Counted from the stretch's first letter, positions 1 to 6,504 are shown. The stretch is DNA of 7,834 nt from Pseudobdellovibrionaceae bacterium (GCA_947374445.1 CANCBY010000112.1:1-7834); one strand, 5' to 3'. The notes: generated by a model not told the origin, from the sequence alone. Program-made: numbers and translations.

Positions 1-1
1 G

Positions 2-574
2 CAAAAATTGGTCGAAGTTAAAAAGCTCATATTGCTAAACCCATTTATTCTTCGCTTGGATTTGGCATTTCCGATGGCAAGGTTTTATGTCGCTCAATAT
101 GAGTGGCTGCAAGCATTGACGCCTCAGGTTTTGCGCTCGCCTTTTCGTATTTTAGAAAATTCATACGGTCGATTTATTGAAAATTACATGGATCATCGTT
201 TTCGCAATCGAATTCCTGATCCGGATTTGCGTAAAGTCAAAGTAGAGCTTTCAAAAGGAATGATGGGCTTTAATAGCTTTGAAGTTTTAAAACAGCTTCC
301 GGATAAAACGGTCTATCTGTTGTTCTCAGAGTTAGATACCTTGGTTCCTAAAAGTCTCTATCTTGAGTTTTGGATGCGCCTAGCGCCTGAAAAAAAGAGA
401 AATTGCTTTCAGCTGCTGGGAGGAGACCACCTCTTGCTTGAGACCGGAGCCCCATTTGTTAAGCGGCAACTTCAGAGTATTTTTTCTGGCAGTTTAGAGC
501 CGAGCTCAAAAGTTGTGTCATGTCAAAATATCACTCATGAACCAGCACCTGGGGCTCGACAGTTTGGGCTTTAG
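2..574 (+). CDS. alpha/beta hydrolase, C-terminal part (5' end outside window)
   Basis: The reading frame is open through the left edge, and the first possible start inside the window (TTG at 8) is not needed, so this is the last ~190 residues of a longer protein. The piece begins just after the expected nucleophile elbow, with a strand reading KKLILLNPF. A helical, cap-like segment follows at about residues 20-90 (counting from the codon at 8). A strand ending in LLFSELDTLVP supplies the probable catalytic Asp110, and GGDHLLLE supplies His141. This Asp and His order and spacing is the usual second half of an alpha/beta hydrolase triad; the GxSxG serine must lie upstream. The substrate cannot be inferred; esterase or acyl-hydrolase activity is the family default. 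A polar 25-residue tail follows the fold. The next gene is convergent, 50 bp away. Confidence 0.72.
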   Translation, partial: QKLVEVKKLILLNPFILRLDLAFPMARFYVAQYEWLQALTPQVLRSPFRILENSYGRFIENYMDHRFRNRIPDPDLRKVKVELSKGMMGFNSFEVLKQLPDKTVYLLFSELDTLVPKSLYLEFWMRLAPEKKRNCFQLLGGDHLLLETGAPFVKRQLQSIFSGSLEPSSKVVSCQNITHEPAPGARQFGL

Positions 575-624
575 CTAATCTAATTTGAGCGCTGAGAATA
601 TATTCTGTAAGTTTAAATCCAAAG

Positions 625-1341
625 CTATCGATATCCGATACGCATAAATCGTTTAAATTTAGGCAAAGACAGTTCGCCTTGGTAAAGCTCTTTGCTCAGA
701 GGAGTTTGTGCGGCGAAATCCTCAAGGCTTGTGGAGCAATTGATATGATCTTTAATCTCTTGGCCGTTATTGCTCTGTAAGATCATAAGTTTTCCGGCGG
801 GAATTCTGTCATGCCAGTCAGAAAAATTTTCGATGTGTTCGCAGCTAGTATTTATAATTGTGTCGGGCGAGTCTGTTAGCTCGCAGAGCGTGCCATTTTT
901 TCTTTTGACGGTATATGTGTGACTTGTAAAGTTGATGTCATGAATATCAGCTGTGACGGCCTTGAATTTCCAGTCTTCGAGGAGCAGCGTACGGTTGAGC
1001 TCATCAGCAAGGAGTTCGTATTTTGGATCTATATCAAAGCTTCGTACTTTGTTAAAAATCAAGCGGTGGTCTAAAAACAAAGATCCCAGCCAGCCGCCAC
1101 AAAAAAAGACAGTTTTAAGATCTAGGTTTAAGTTTAGGCACTGTTCTACAAGCCAATTTTTGCTGAGATTTTGTCCTTCGCTGAAGCAGTCTGAAATTTC
1201 GCTAGCAGAAATATATCCATTTGCGATCATTTGCGATAATCGAAAGATTGTTTTGAACATAAAATCAGTGCTTTCGTTTCGCTTCGTCACAACGTCAGTC
1301 AATCGTTTTGCCTTTGGTCGGTCAAGGGAGAATAGTTGCAA
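625..1341 (-). CDS. SAM-dependent methyltransferase-like protein of unknown substrate
   Basis: This is a Rossmann-type class I methyltransferase by motif reading. A helical N-terminus (about residues 25-75) leads to strand 1 with a glycine-rich loop, VFFCGGWLGS (78-87). The acidic SAM-ribose position follows as SFDIDP (101-106), then TADIHD (130-135) for adenine contact, and an INTSCEH motif (163-169) at the strand-4 catalytic position. Next come ILQSNN (187-192) and a HINC motif (199-202) that may shape the substrate site. No signal peptide or membrane segment is visible, so it is probably cytosolic. The start is uncertain. The longest frame begins at TTG 1341 without a ribosome site; TTG at 1302 has AAAGG 8 bases upstream; ATG at 1260 has a weak GAAAG. 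I give the longest frame. It is transcribed away from the PLP enzyme at 1579. Fold confidence is moderate, and function is unknown. Confidence 0.68.
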   Translation of the reverse strand: MQLFSLDRPKAKRLTDVVTKRNESTDFMFKTIFRLSQMIANGYISASEISDCFSEGQNLSKNWLVEQCLNLNLDLKTVFFCGGWLGSLFLDHRLIFNKVRSFDIDPKYELLADELNRTLLLEDWKFKAVTADIHDINFTSHTYTVKRKNGTLCELTDSPDTIINTSCEHIENFSDWHDRIPAGKLMILQSNNGQEIKDHINCSTSLEDFAAQTPLSKELYQGELSLPKFKRFMRIGYR

Positions 1342-1547
1342 GTGCGCGGCGTGTGGGTTTATTTTTTATTTAGGAATGCTAGGATCATTTCTGGGTTTTT
1401 CTACGGTTTCAGCGTGGCAGAGGCAAGGGTAGAAGCTAGTGCAGCCTGCGCTATAGGCTTTGGGGACTTCTTATGTTCAGTCGTACTGTTGATTTTCTGG
1501 CGCCATCTGTTATCGTTTCTAGATTGAACTTCCTAAATCAGGGTATT

Positions 1548-1565
1548 GTTTCATTAGGTTGAAAC
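1548..1565 (+). promoter_or_regulatory. Small inverted repeat in the leader of the PLP-enzyme gene
   Basis: GTTTCA (1548-1553) and TGAAAC (1560-1565) are perfect inverted copies separated by TTAGGT, ending two bases before the Shine-Dalgarno sequence. An 8-bp inverted match, CGGTTTCA (1404-1411) to TGAAACCG (1560-1567), lies further upstream in the same intergenic region. Either could be a regulator half-site or a small leader hairpin. A weak promoter-like pair, TTGATT (1489-1494) and TATCGT (1511-1516) with a 16-bp gap, sits upstream. Function is inferred only; short repeats of this size also occur by chance. Confidence 0.25.
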
Positions 1566-1567
1566 CG

Positions 1568-1572
1568 AAAGG
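1568..1572 (+). promoter_or_regulatory. Ribosome binding site of the PLP-enzyme gene
   Basis: AAAGG lies six bases upstream of the ATG at 1579, which fixes the start of this gene. It is one of the few clear Shine-Dalgarno sequences in the window. Confidence 0.6.
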
Positions 1573-1578
1573 TCTGCA

Positions 1579-2466
1579 ATGTCAATCATCGGAGTGGGCT
1601 CTCGTCCGACACAAGCCCTTTCATACTCTGCTGAGTGGTTGCAGGTCGATCGCCCTCAGGCGATGTATGATAAAAATGTCAATCGTCTTTTCGGGAAGAT
1701 CTTTGCCCAAAGTCCCGCAGATGATCACGATCTGATCGAAAAGTTTAAGTTAAAATTTTTGTCGTGGTTGAAAAATGACAACCTGAACTGCGTGAGTGGC
1801 TTTAGCGAAGGATATTCGACCGATGTTTGCATTGGTTGCACTCACTACATTGATGATCTCTATCAAACTTTAGGTTCCAAAAAGATTATGATTTTTGCTG
1901 GAGATTATCGCTACCACTGGCGTCTTAATCCAAACATTAAGTTTGCGACTCTTGAAACATTAGATTCACAAAAGCACTTGTTGATTGCGATGCCATTTCC
2001 TTCGATCGGCGATATTCATCCGCAAATGTCTGCTATTTTGGATCGTTGTCTTCAGCTTAAAATTCCTGTGCATATCGATGCTGCATGGCTGAGCTGCTCT
2101 CGAGGTATTACTTTTGATTTTTCACATCCAGCCATTCAGAGCTTTGCTGTCAGTCTGAGCAAGGGGTTTGGTCTTGGTGGTAATCGCATAGCAATGCGAT
2201 TTGTGCGTGAGAGAAAGCCGGGGCCAATTACAATTATGAACGATTTTAATATGAATTGTCAGAGCTTGGTGCAGGTAGGTTTGAGGTTTTTGGAAGAGCT
2301 AGGGCCTGGATATTTTTGGCATAAATATGGCGATTCCTATGACAAAATTTGTCGAGACTTTGATTTGCTTCCGACAAAAGCAATTCATTTAGCCATGGCC
2401 AAGCAAGGAGAGACCTATGCTCCAGTGGGTGTTCGCTTGTTGCTTCGATATTTGAGCGACAAATAA
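1579..2466 (+). CDS. Short fold-type-I PLP-dependent aminotransferase-like protein
   Basis: The active-site signature of fold-type-I PLP enzymes can be read directly. VHIDAAW supplies Asp167, which pairs with the pyridine nitrogen. SLSKGFGLGGNR supplies the Schiff-base Lys195 and phosphate-binding Arg203, with the usual S-x-S-K...G-x-R spacing. Near the C-terminus, GVRLLLRYL carries Arg286, which resembles the carboxylate-binding Arg of class I/II aminotransferases. At 295 residues it is well short of the usual 350-450, because only about 100 residues follow Lys195, so the C-terminal small domain is compressed. The N-terminal part has a CIGC motif (Cys84, Cys87). The ATG has a good ribosome site. 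It is divergent from the methyltransferase gene and convergent with the lipoprotein gene 32 bp downstream. It is probably a cytosolic amino-group-modifying enzyme; the substrate is unknown. A non-catalytic PLP-fold protein is less likely given the intact residues. Confidence 0.72.
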   Translation: MSIIGVGSRPTQALSYSAEWLQVDRPQAMYDKNVNRLFGKIFAQSPADDHDLIEKFKLKFLSWLKNDNLNCVSGFSEGYSTDVCIGCTHYIDDLYQTLGSKKIMIFAGDYRYHWRLNPNIKFATLETLDSQKHLLIAMPFPSIGDIHPQMSAILDRCLQLKIPVHIDAAWLSCSRGITFDFSHPAIQSFAVSLSKGFGLGGNRIAMRFVRERKPGPITIMNDFNMNCQSLVQVGLRFLEELGPGYFWHKYGDSYDKICRDFDLLPTKAIHLAMAKQGETYAPVGVRLLLRYLSDK

Positions 2467-2498
2467 AGTGAGTCTGCAAATGTTCGCAGAGAGTTCTA

Positions 2499-3320
2499 TT
2501 ATTTCTGCGGAGGAATGTTCGGGTAATTTCTGGATTTTTTGAAGGCGTCAGCCTCAGAAGTTACAACCAACTGAAAAGACAATCTAGTTTTCGAATCGTT
2601 AAGCTTAAGGCGATTAAACGGGTTTTGTGTATCATAAATATTGTCGGTTCCAATGTAAAAATCAAAACGACCGGGTCTTTTGATGGCACCGCCCGTGTCT
2701 CTGACAATGAAATATCCATTGTGTCGGGTGCCATCGTTTAAGAGGGTGCCTCGCACGGCGGGGATGTAGATCACATCCCCCACTTTGTAGATTGAGAGAT
2801 CAGCCGCTACGGAGTGATAGGGGTCGAGGCAGATTTTTTCTTGCACGCCATATCCATACGGGCAGCGCGAAAGATCAACAGTACGAAAGCGGGGGCCTGA
2901 TTTTGCGGATTGAGATGCAAAACCAATATTGATCAATTGATCACCATCTTGTACCTGACAGATACCTTGAAGAACGCAGTTGTCGATTTCAGTCTGACAT
3001 AAGCGAGTGAGAACAACGCCTTTTTTTGTGAGGAGATCTTGGCTGCGGCCGTTACACTTCGTCGGCTCGGAGGAATAATGGGGAAGGTAGTAGACGGTTG
3101 GGACTATTGTTCCGGCTTCACGAGTTGTCACTGAACCGTCAGAGGTCGGAACTCCTTCATGAGTTGAGTCGATCGGAGCTGAGAGCGATCCTATATCGCG
3201 AAAGCTTCCAGACGCCTGATCGCATCCCAAGATAAAGCCGGCCCAAACACCAAGCAAGATCAAATAGCATTGCTTTGATTTTAATGAGTGGTTTATGAAT
3301 GAAAACGAGGTTAAAAGCAT
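2499..3320 (-). CDS. 3D-domain (MltA-type) lipoprotein, probable peptidoglycan-active protein
   Basis: Residues 1-33 are a lipoprotein signal: a lysine-bearing n-region, a hydrophobic stretch (20-31) and the lipobox ILGC with Cys33 as the lipidated residue. Asp34 at position +2 would be an inner-membrane retention signal in E. coli; whether that rule holds here is unknown. A low-complexity Ser/Thr/Asp linker runs to about residue 72. The 3D domain at about 165-225 has the three aspartates that name it: Asp174 (VAADLS), Asp208 (VRDTGGAIK) and Asp220 (RFDFYIG). The middle one should match the catalytic acid of the lytic transglycosylase MltA. MltA's larger N-terminal domain is missing and replaced by a module with Cys89, 108, 115 and 121 (Cys153 and 164 follow), suggesting disulfides outside the cytoplasm. 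It may cleave or only bind glycan. No good ribosome site precedes the ATG. Confidence 0.8.
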   Translation of the reverse strand: MLLTSFSFINHSLKSKQCYLILLGVWAGFILGCDQASGSFRDIGSLSAPIDSTHEGVPTSDGSVTTREAGTIVPTVYYLPHYSSEPTKCNGRSQDLLTKKGVVLTRLCQTEIDNCVLQGICQVQDGDQLINIGFASQSAKSGPRFRTVDLSRCPYGYGVQEKICLDPYHSVAADLSIYKVGDVIYIPAVRGTLLNDGTRHNGYFIVRDTGGAIKRPGRFDFYIGTDNIYDTQNPFNRLKLNDSKTRLSFQLVVTSEADAFKKSRNYPNIPPQK

Positions 3321-3365
3321 GGCCTAATATAGCGCTTTGGATGTTTTTTTGCTGAGTCAAAAGGG

Positions 3366-3394
3366 CTACAAGGTAGACTTTTCTAATGTGTCAA
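3366..3394 (-). promoter_or_regulatory. Possible promoter of the 3D-domain lipoprotein gene
   Basis: On the minus strand a perfect TTGACA (3394-3389) is followed after 17 bases by TTGTAG (3371-3366), a poor -10; shifting by one base gives TGTAGC, no better. The 133-bp gap between this gene and the LCAT-like gene upstream would suit a separate promoter. The -35 is good and the -10 weak, so this is tentative. Confidence 0.25.
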
Positions 3395-3453
3395 AAATTT
3401 TGTCACCCAAGAAGGCTTTTCTGAGGGTTTTAGCGCTTTTTCACAGGCAAGGT

Positions 3454-4653
3454 TTAGGTTTTTAAAAAGTCCGAAATCACTTTTTGTGAAGAAGCGTGTT
3501 GAAGAACTTCTAGATGCGTTCTTTTTGTCTTTAAATTGATCGACGTGATTGGATTTAAACTGGGTAGTAGTTCTGCTGAAAAATCAGGAACTGTTTGATC
3601 GCCGTCGGCGTAAACGGATTCATAGTTCAAGCTTACAGATTTTTTTGTCTTTAAAGCCGGTTTGTATTTTTTAAAATCACGAGCGTAATACAAAAAGACA
3701 TTGGGATCGTTGTGCTCTTGCAACCAAACCCCTTTTTGAATTGTTTTAAACCCAAAGCCTTGCAAGTAAAGTGCTTTGCCATGCTGAGCGGGGAGACAAG
3801 TCGTAGGCTCTGAAAGGAGCTGATGAAATTTCTCAGCCCGAGTCAGATGAAGGCTCGTAAATTTTTTCCGAGCATCGATAGAAGACTCGTCGAGCTTGAG
3901 TTTTTCATGAAAAAGTCCCCAGCGATTTTTTTGCCAGAGATTTGAGTCATGCAACTTTAAACTGATTGTTTCTCCCAATTCGTTTTGAACTAGGTCAAGG
4001 CCTGCAGGTGGTAGCAGGTAATAACTGGATTCAAAAGAACAAAAGGCCAGGGGAGTTTGCAAGTTCGGATTCAAGCCAAAACGAAAACCGTTGAGCATGT
4101 TCCGAAACATCGCCATCAATCCACGAAACGGAGCGGCCGTGAGCACGACATGCGAAAAATGTGAAAGACCCTCCCAAGTTTCCTTTGCGGCGAAGTAGTC
4201 TTGAGTTCCATAGCGTAAGTAATAGCTTGAAATCACCGAGCCAAAACTGTGCGATACCAACGAAAGCTGCGCCTGCGGAAAGCGCCGCCGCGCTTGTCTG
4301 ACAGTCTCGTCGAGGCGGAGAATACCGTGCATAGGATCTTGTCTCCAATCCCAAGCGACTGGCAAGACGGCCTCTGGATTTAGTTGTCTTAAGAGATCAA
4401 TCGTTTTTTCATAGGCTTCTTCTTTTAAGAGGCCACCTAGCAATGAGACGCTGTTAATTAGTTGGTGTGGTTCAAGATTCAAGGCCCCAGGAACTTTCAT
4501 TCCGGGGATTGGCATCGCAAGGGATTTGCGTCCCAAAAGGACTTCTTTCGGGTCGCCCCAAATAGTACGCCCAGATTTTGGTTCAACCAATGTTGAGCCA
4601 TAGTAGCCTGGAACAAAAATAAAAACCTTTTTGGGCTTTAGACTTGCACTCAC
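3454..4653 (-). CDS. LCAT-like alpha/beta hydrolase (lecithin:cholesterol acyltransferase family)
   Basis: The 399-residue protein has the LCAT-family layout. An early strand FIFVPGYYGSTL (11-22) carries the oxyanion-hole region, and IWGDP (31-35) follows. AWDWRQ (100-105) matches the WDWR/YDWR signature typical of LCAT and phospholipid:diacylglycerol acyltransferases. LVSHSFGS (132-138) is the nucleophile elbow with Ser136, with Ser in place of the usual first Gly. YADGDQTVP (348-356) holds the catalytic Asp (350 or 352), and RTHLEVLQH holds His380. Such enzymes cleave or transfer acyl chains from phospholipids or other esters. There is no signal peptide, so it is probably cytosolic or at the inner leaflet. 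The start is GTG at 4653, overlapping the upstream phosphatase stop by four bases (GTGA), which implies translational coupling. Its exact substrate, and whether it is a lipase or a transferase, cannot be read from sequence. Confidence 0.82.
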   Translation of the reverse strand: MSASLKPKKVFIFVPGYYGSTLVEPKSGRTIWGDPKEVLLGRKSLAMPIPGMKVPGALNLEPHQLINSVSLLGGLLKEEAYEKTIDLLRQLNPEAVLPVAWDWRQDPMHGILRLDETVRQARRRFPQAQLSLVSHSFGSVISSYYLRYGTQDYFAAKETWEGLSHFSHVVLTAAPFRGLMAMFRNMLNGFRFGLNPNLQTPLAFCSFESSYYLLPPAGLDLVQNELGETISLKLHDSNLWQKNRWGLFHEKLKLDESSIDARKKFTSLHLTRAEKFHQLLSEPTTCLPAQHGKALYLQGFGFKTIQKGVWLQEHNDPNVFLYYARDFKKYKPALKTKKSVSLNYESVYADGDQTVPDFSAELLPSLNPITSINLKTKRTHLEVLQHASSQKVISDFLKT

Positions 4654-5303
4654 AAAATTTTCTCATCAGGAGAAAAGTATTTGATCAGTCGCAGTTGGTT
4701 CGTCAGCGGCGAACACTCTATTTTTAAAGCTCCGCAGTTGCCAATGAATTGAGTTTCAGTCAGCTCGGGGTGCAGATAGTGACAGAGTGTCCGCAGCGCC
4801 AAACCATGAGACACAAATGCCAGCCGATCTGATGGGTGCGCTTTGATATTTTTTAAAACGCAATCTATCAGCCGCGTGAGCATATCGCGTTTGCTTTCTC
4901 CGCCGTTGAAGCGCAAATCCAAAGAATCAGGCAAATGCGAACTCCAGCGGGACCAAAAGGCTTCTCCATAGATTGGCAAGAGTTGTTCTCGTTGTTGTCC
5001 CTCGGCTTCGCCAAGGTGCACCTCGCGCAGGGCCGAGTCGATCGAAATGACAGAGCGGTCTTGGCCGGGAGCAAGCACTCCGAGTTCGGCCGTTCTCCGG
5101 GCACGAATCAAATCACTACTAATAATTTTGCTAAAATGCAGCGGAGCAAGTCTTTGCTGTAAGTTTTTGGCTTGTTCTTCGCCATTGTTATTGAGGTCAA
5201 TATCCGAATGGCCTTGCAGCCTGCGCACAACATTCCAGTCAGTTTCGGCATGGCGAAACATATAAAAAATTTGCGAGGTGTCAGAGAGCTTTGTTGTGGT
5301 CAT
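4650..5303 (-). CDS. Histidine phosphatase (phosphoglycerate mutase-like superfamily)
   Basis: Residue numbers count from ATG 5303. The phosphohistidine motif FRHAETDWN puts Arg17 and His18 near the N-terminus as expected. GHSDIDLNNNGEEQA (32-46) is the typical second block. SSDLIRARRTAE gives Arg67, LREVHLGEAEG gives the acid Glu94, and FVSHGLALRTL gives the second catalytic His166. At 217 residues the length is normal. The set resembles CobC/GpmB-type phosphatases acting on small phosphorylated metabolites; a specific substrate cannot be named. A frame extension to TTG 5312 exists, but it would directly abut the -10 element, upstream of the expected transcription start, so ATG 5303 is chosen. 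It is the first gene of an operon and its TGA overlaps the GTG of the LCAT-like gene. No Shine-Dalgarno sequence precedes the ATG. Confidence 0.88.
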   Translation of the reverse strand: MTTTKLSDTSQIFYMFRHAETDWNVVRRLQGHSDIDLNNNGEEQAKNLQQRLAPLHFSKIISSDLIRARRTAELGVLAPGQDRSVISIDSALREVHLGEAEGQQREQLLPIYGEAFWSRWSSHLPDSLDLRFNGGESKRDMLTRLIDCVLKNIKAHPSDRLAFVSHGLALRTLCHYLHPELTETQFIGNCGALKIECSPLTNQLRLIKYFSPDEKIL

Positions 5304-5312
5304 GCAGTGCAA

Positions 5313-5342
5313 ATTATACCTGATCTTGGTCGAGCCTGTCTA
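5313..5342 (-). promoter_or_regulatory. Sigma70-type promoter of the phosphatase-LCAT operon, likely leaderless
   Basis: Reading the minus strand, TAGACA (5342-5337, five of six to TTGACA) is followed after 18 bases by a perfect TATAAT (5318-5313). Only nine bases separate the TATAAT from the ATG at 5303. Transcription should therefore begin at or a few bases before the start codon, giving a leaderless or near-leaderless mRNA. The lack of a ribosome site upstream of that ATG agrees. Confidence 0.65.
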
Positions 5343-5372
5343 CTATAGGTGTAGGTTGCTTTGTGAAGCGGT

Positions 5373-6479
5373 ATGCAGATTTTCAGTAACAGAGAGGTTC
5401 TGTGGGGGTCCAGTATAAAAAACAAGCAATTCCAGCTGATTCTAAGCATTTCTAGACTGTGCGATTTTTTTTCATCGAATAGACTAAATGTGATGGATGT
5501 TGAATCAGGTTATCTCCCCATTCAGAGTCTGGATATTGAGGCCGAGTCAAAGATCACCTTTGATCTTTATGTGAATTTGCCGCTGAACCAAAAATATCTT
5601 CTCTACCGAAAAAAAGGAGGAGTTCTTGCGACGTCTAACTTAGTGAAGTTCTCTACGGGCAATGTTAAAAATTTTTTTATTCACAAAGATGATTATAATG
5701 AGTTCGTCAAATACGTCGCAGTCAGAATTAAATCTTTAGTCGGCAAAGAAACTGGCAGTGAAGAGTCTAAAAAGGTGATGACGGCCGCCGCAAAGGCAAT
5801 TTTATCGAGTACCTTTGCAGAAGCAGACCCAGCGATGACGGGTGCTTTGATTTCAAACTTGAATGACATCACCAGTATGATCATTGATTCAGCTCTTGAG
5901 AGTTCAAAAAAATACAACAAAGAGACCTTTAAAAAGTTTTGTGAACTTGCAAAGCGTGGAACTGATTATCAAAAACACCCGGTGAATGTGACCTCACTTG
6001 CGGTGTTAATGACTTTGGGCTTGGGTTACAATAATGAGAAAATATTAAGTGATATGGCAATGGCAGGTCTTCTCCATGACATCGGAACCTCGAAGCTTTC
6101 ACCGAGTGTGATTGCCAAGGCGCACTCGCCCGAGCAGTTGAACTACGTTGAAAGAGCAGGGCTCTACCGTCATCCAGAATACACTTTGCAAATTTTGAAA
6201 GAGAAAAAAGTTAAGGCTTCGCCATTTTTTGAAACCTTAGTGATTCAACATCATGAGGAGTTCAATGGCTTTGGCTATCCTCGCGGCGTCCGAGGATTTA
6301 ATTTGAATGAATTAGCCCAAGTTCTAAGGGTTGCAGATGAACTAGATCATTTGATCTGCAGCGGCTATTCTTCGGCATCAGAATCAAAAGTCAGTGTGAC
6401 TGAACTGATGGACCGCTTGCATAGAGACAAAGTGATCGAGCCCACACTCTGCCATCGCCTAAGACATCTACTTGTCTAA
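5373..6479 (+). CDS. HD-GYP domain protein, probable cyclic-di-GMP phosphodiesterase
   Basis: Residues about 200-330 form an HD-GYP domain with all expected metal ligands: His202, His235-Asp236 (GLLHDIG), His267 (YRHPEY), His293-His294 (IQHHEEF) and Asp322 (RVADELD). The GYP motif is intact at 301-303, so hydrolysis of cyclic-di-GMP is likely. Asp198, four residues before His202, could serve as a third-metal ligand where some relatives have Glu. A small N-terminal domain (about 45-118, with KYLLYRKKGG) and a helical linker (120-195) precede it; I do not recognise the N-terminal domain in a named family but associate it with Bdellovibrio HD-GYP proteins. There is no membrane segment and no GGDEF. 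The start is doubtful: residues 1-40 look unlike the family, and GTG 5490 / ATG 5493 would begin right before the domain, although neither site has a convincing ribosome site. It is divergent from the phosphatase operon. Confidence 0.87.
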   Translation: MQIFSNREVLWGSSIKNKQFQLILSISRLCDFFSSNRLNVMDVESGYLPIQSLDIEAESKITFDLYVNLPLNQKYLLYRKKGGVLATSNLVKFSTGNVKNFFIHKDDYNEFVKYVAVRIKSLVGKETGSEESKKVMTAAAKAILSSTFAEADPAMTGALISNLNDITSMIIDSALESSKKYNKETFKKFCELAKRGTDYQKHPVNVTSLAVLMTLGLGYNNEKILSDMAMAGLLHDIGTSKLSPSVIAKAHSPEQLNYVERAGLYRHPEYTLQILKEKKVKASPFFETLVIQHHEEFNGFGYPRGVRGFNLNELAQVLRVADELDHLICSGYSSASESKVSVTELMDRLHRDKVIEPTLCHRLRHLLV

Positions 6480-6504
6480 ACCGAAGCCTTAAAAATCCCA
6501 ACCA

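Noticed and set aside
953..1432. 159-residue open frame on the plus strand
   Set aside because: It lies mostly antisense to the methyltransferase gene, is rich in Ser/Arg without any recognisable motif, and has no ribosome site.
1336..1527. 63-residue hydrophobic plus-strand frame in the intergenic region
   Set aside because: It starts at TTG without a ribosome site, overlaps the start of the methyltransferase gene and the weak promoter-like site, and shows no coding character; it is better read as non-coding.
2473..2490. TCTGC / GCAGA hairpin after the PLP-enzyme stop
   Set aside because: The 5-bp stem with an 8-base loop and only a loose T-rich stretch is too weak to call a terminator.
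2760..2780. 8-bp inverted repeat with 5-base loop (GGGGATGT / ACATCCCC)
   Set aside because: It lies inside the 3D-domain coding region, encodes conserved residues (GDVIYIP) and has no adjacent T-tract, so it is most simply a coding coincidence.
2930..2943. 14-bp palindrome TGATCAATTGATCA
   Set aside because: It is within the lipoprotein coding frame and away from any promoter; there is no evidence that it functions as an operator.
3157..3360. 67-residue minus-strand frame overlapping the lipoprotein start
   Set aside because: It is a shifted frame across the lipoprotein signal sequence; the lipobox and 3D-domain frame explains this region.
3391..3403. Imperfect CAAAAATTTTG inverted repeat near the lipoprotein promoter
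   Set aside because: The stem is short and AT-only with mismatched flanks, so it is probably chance in an AT-rich gap.
4031..4354. 107-residue minus-strand frame
   Set aside because: It is an alternative frame inside the LCAT-like gene, whose catalytic motifs lie in the other frame.
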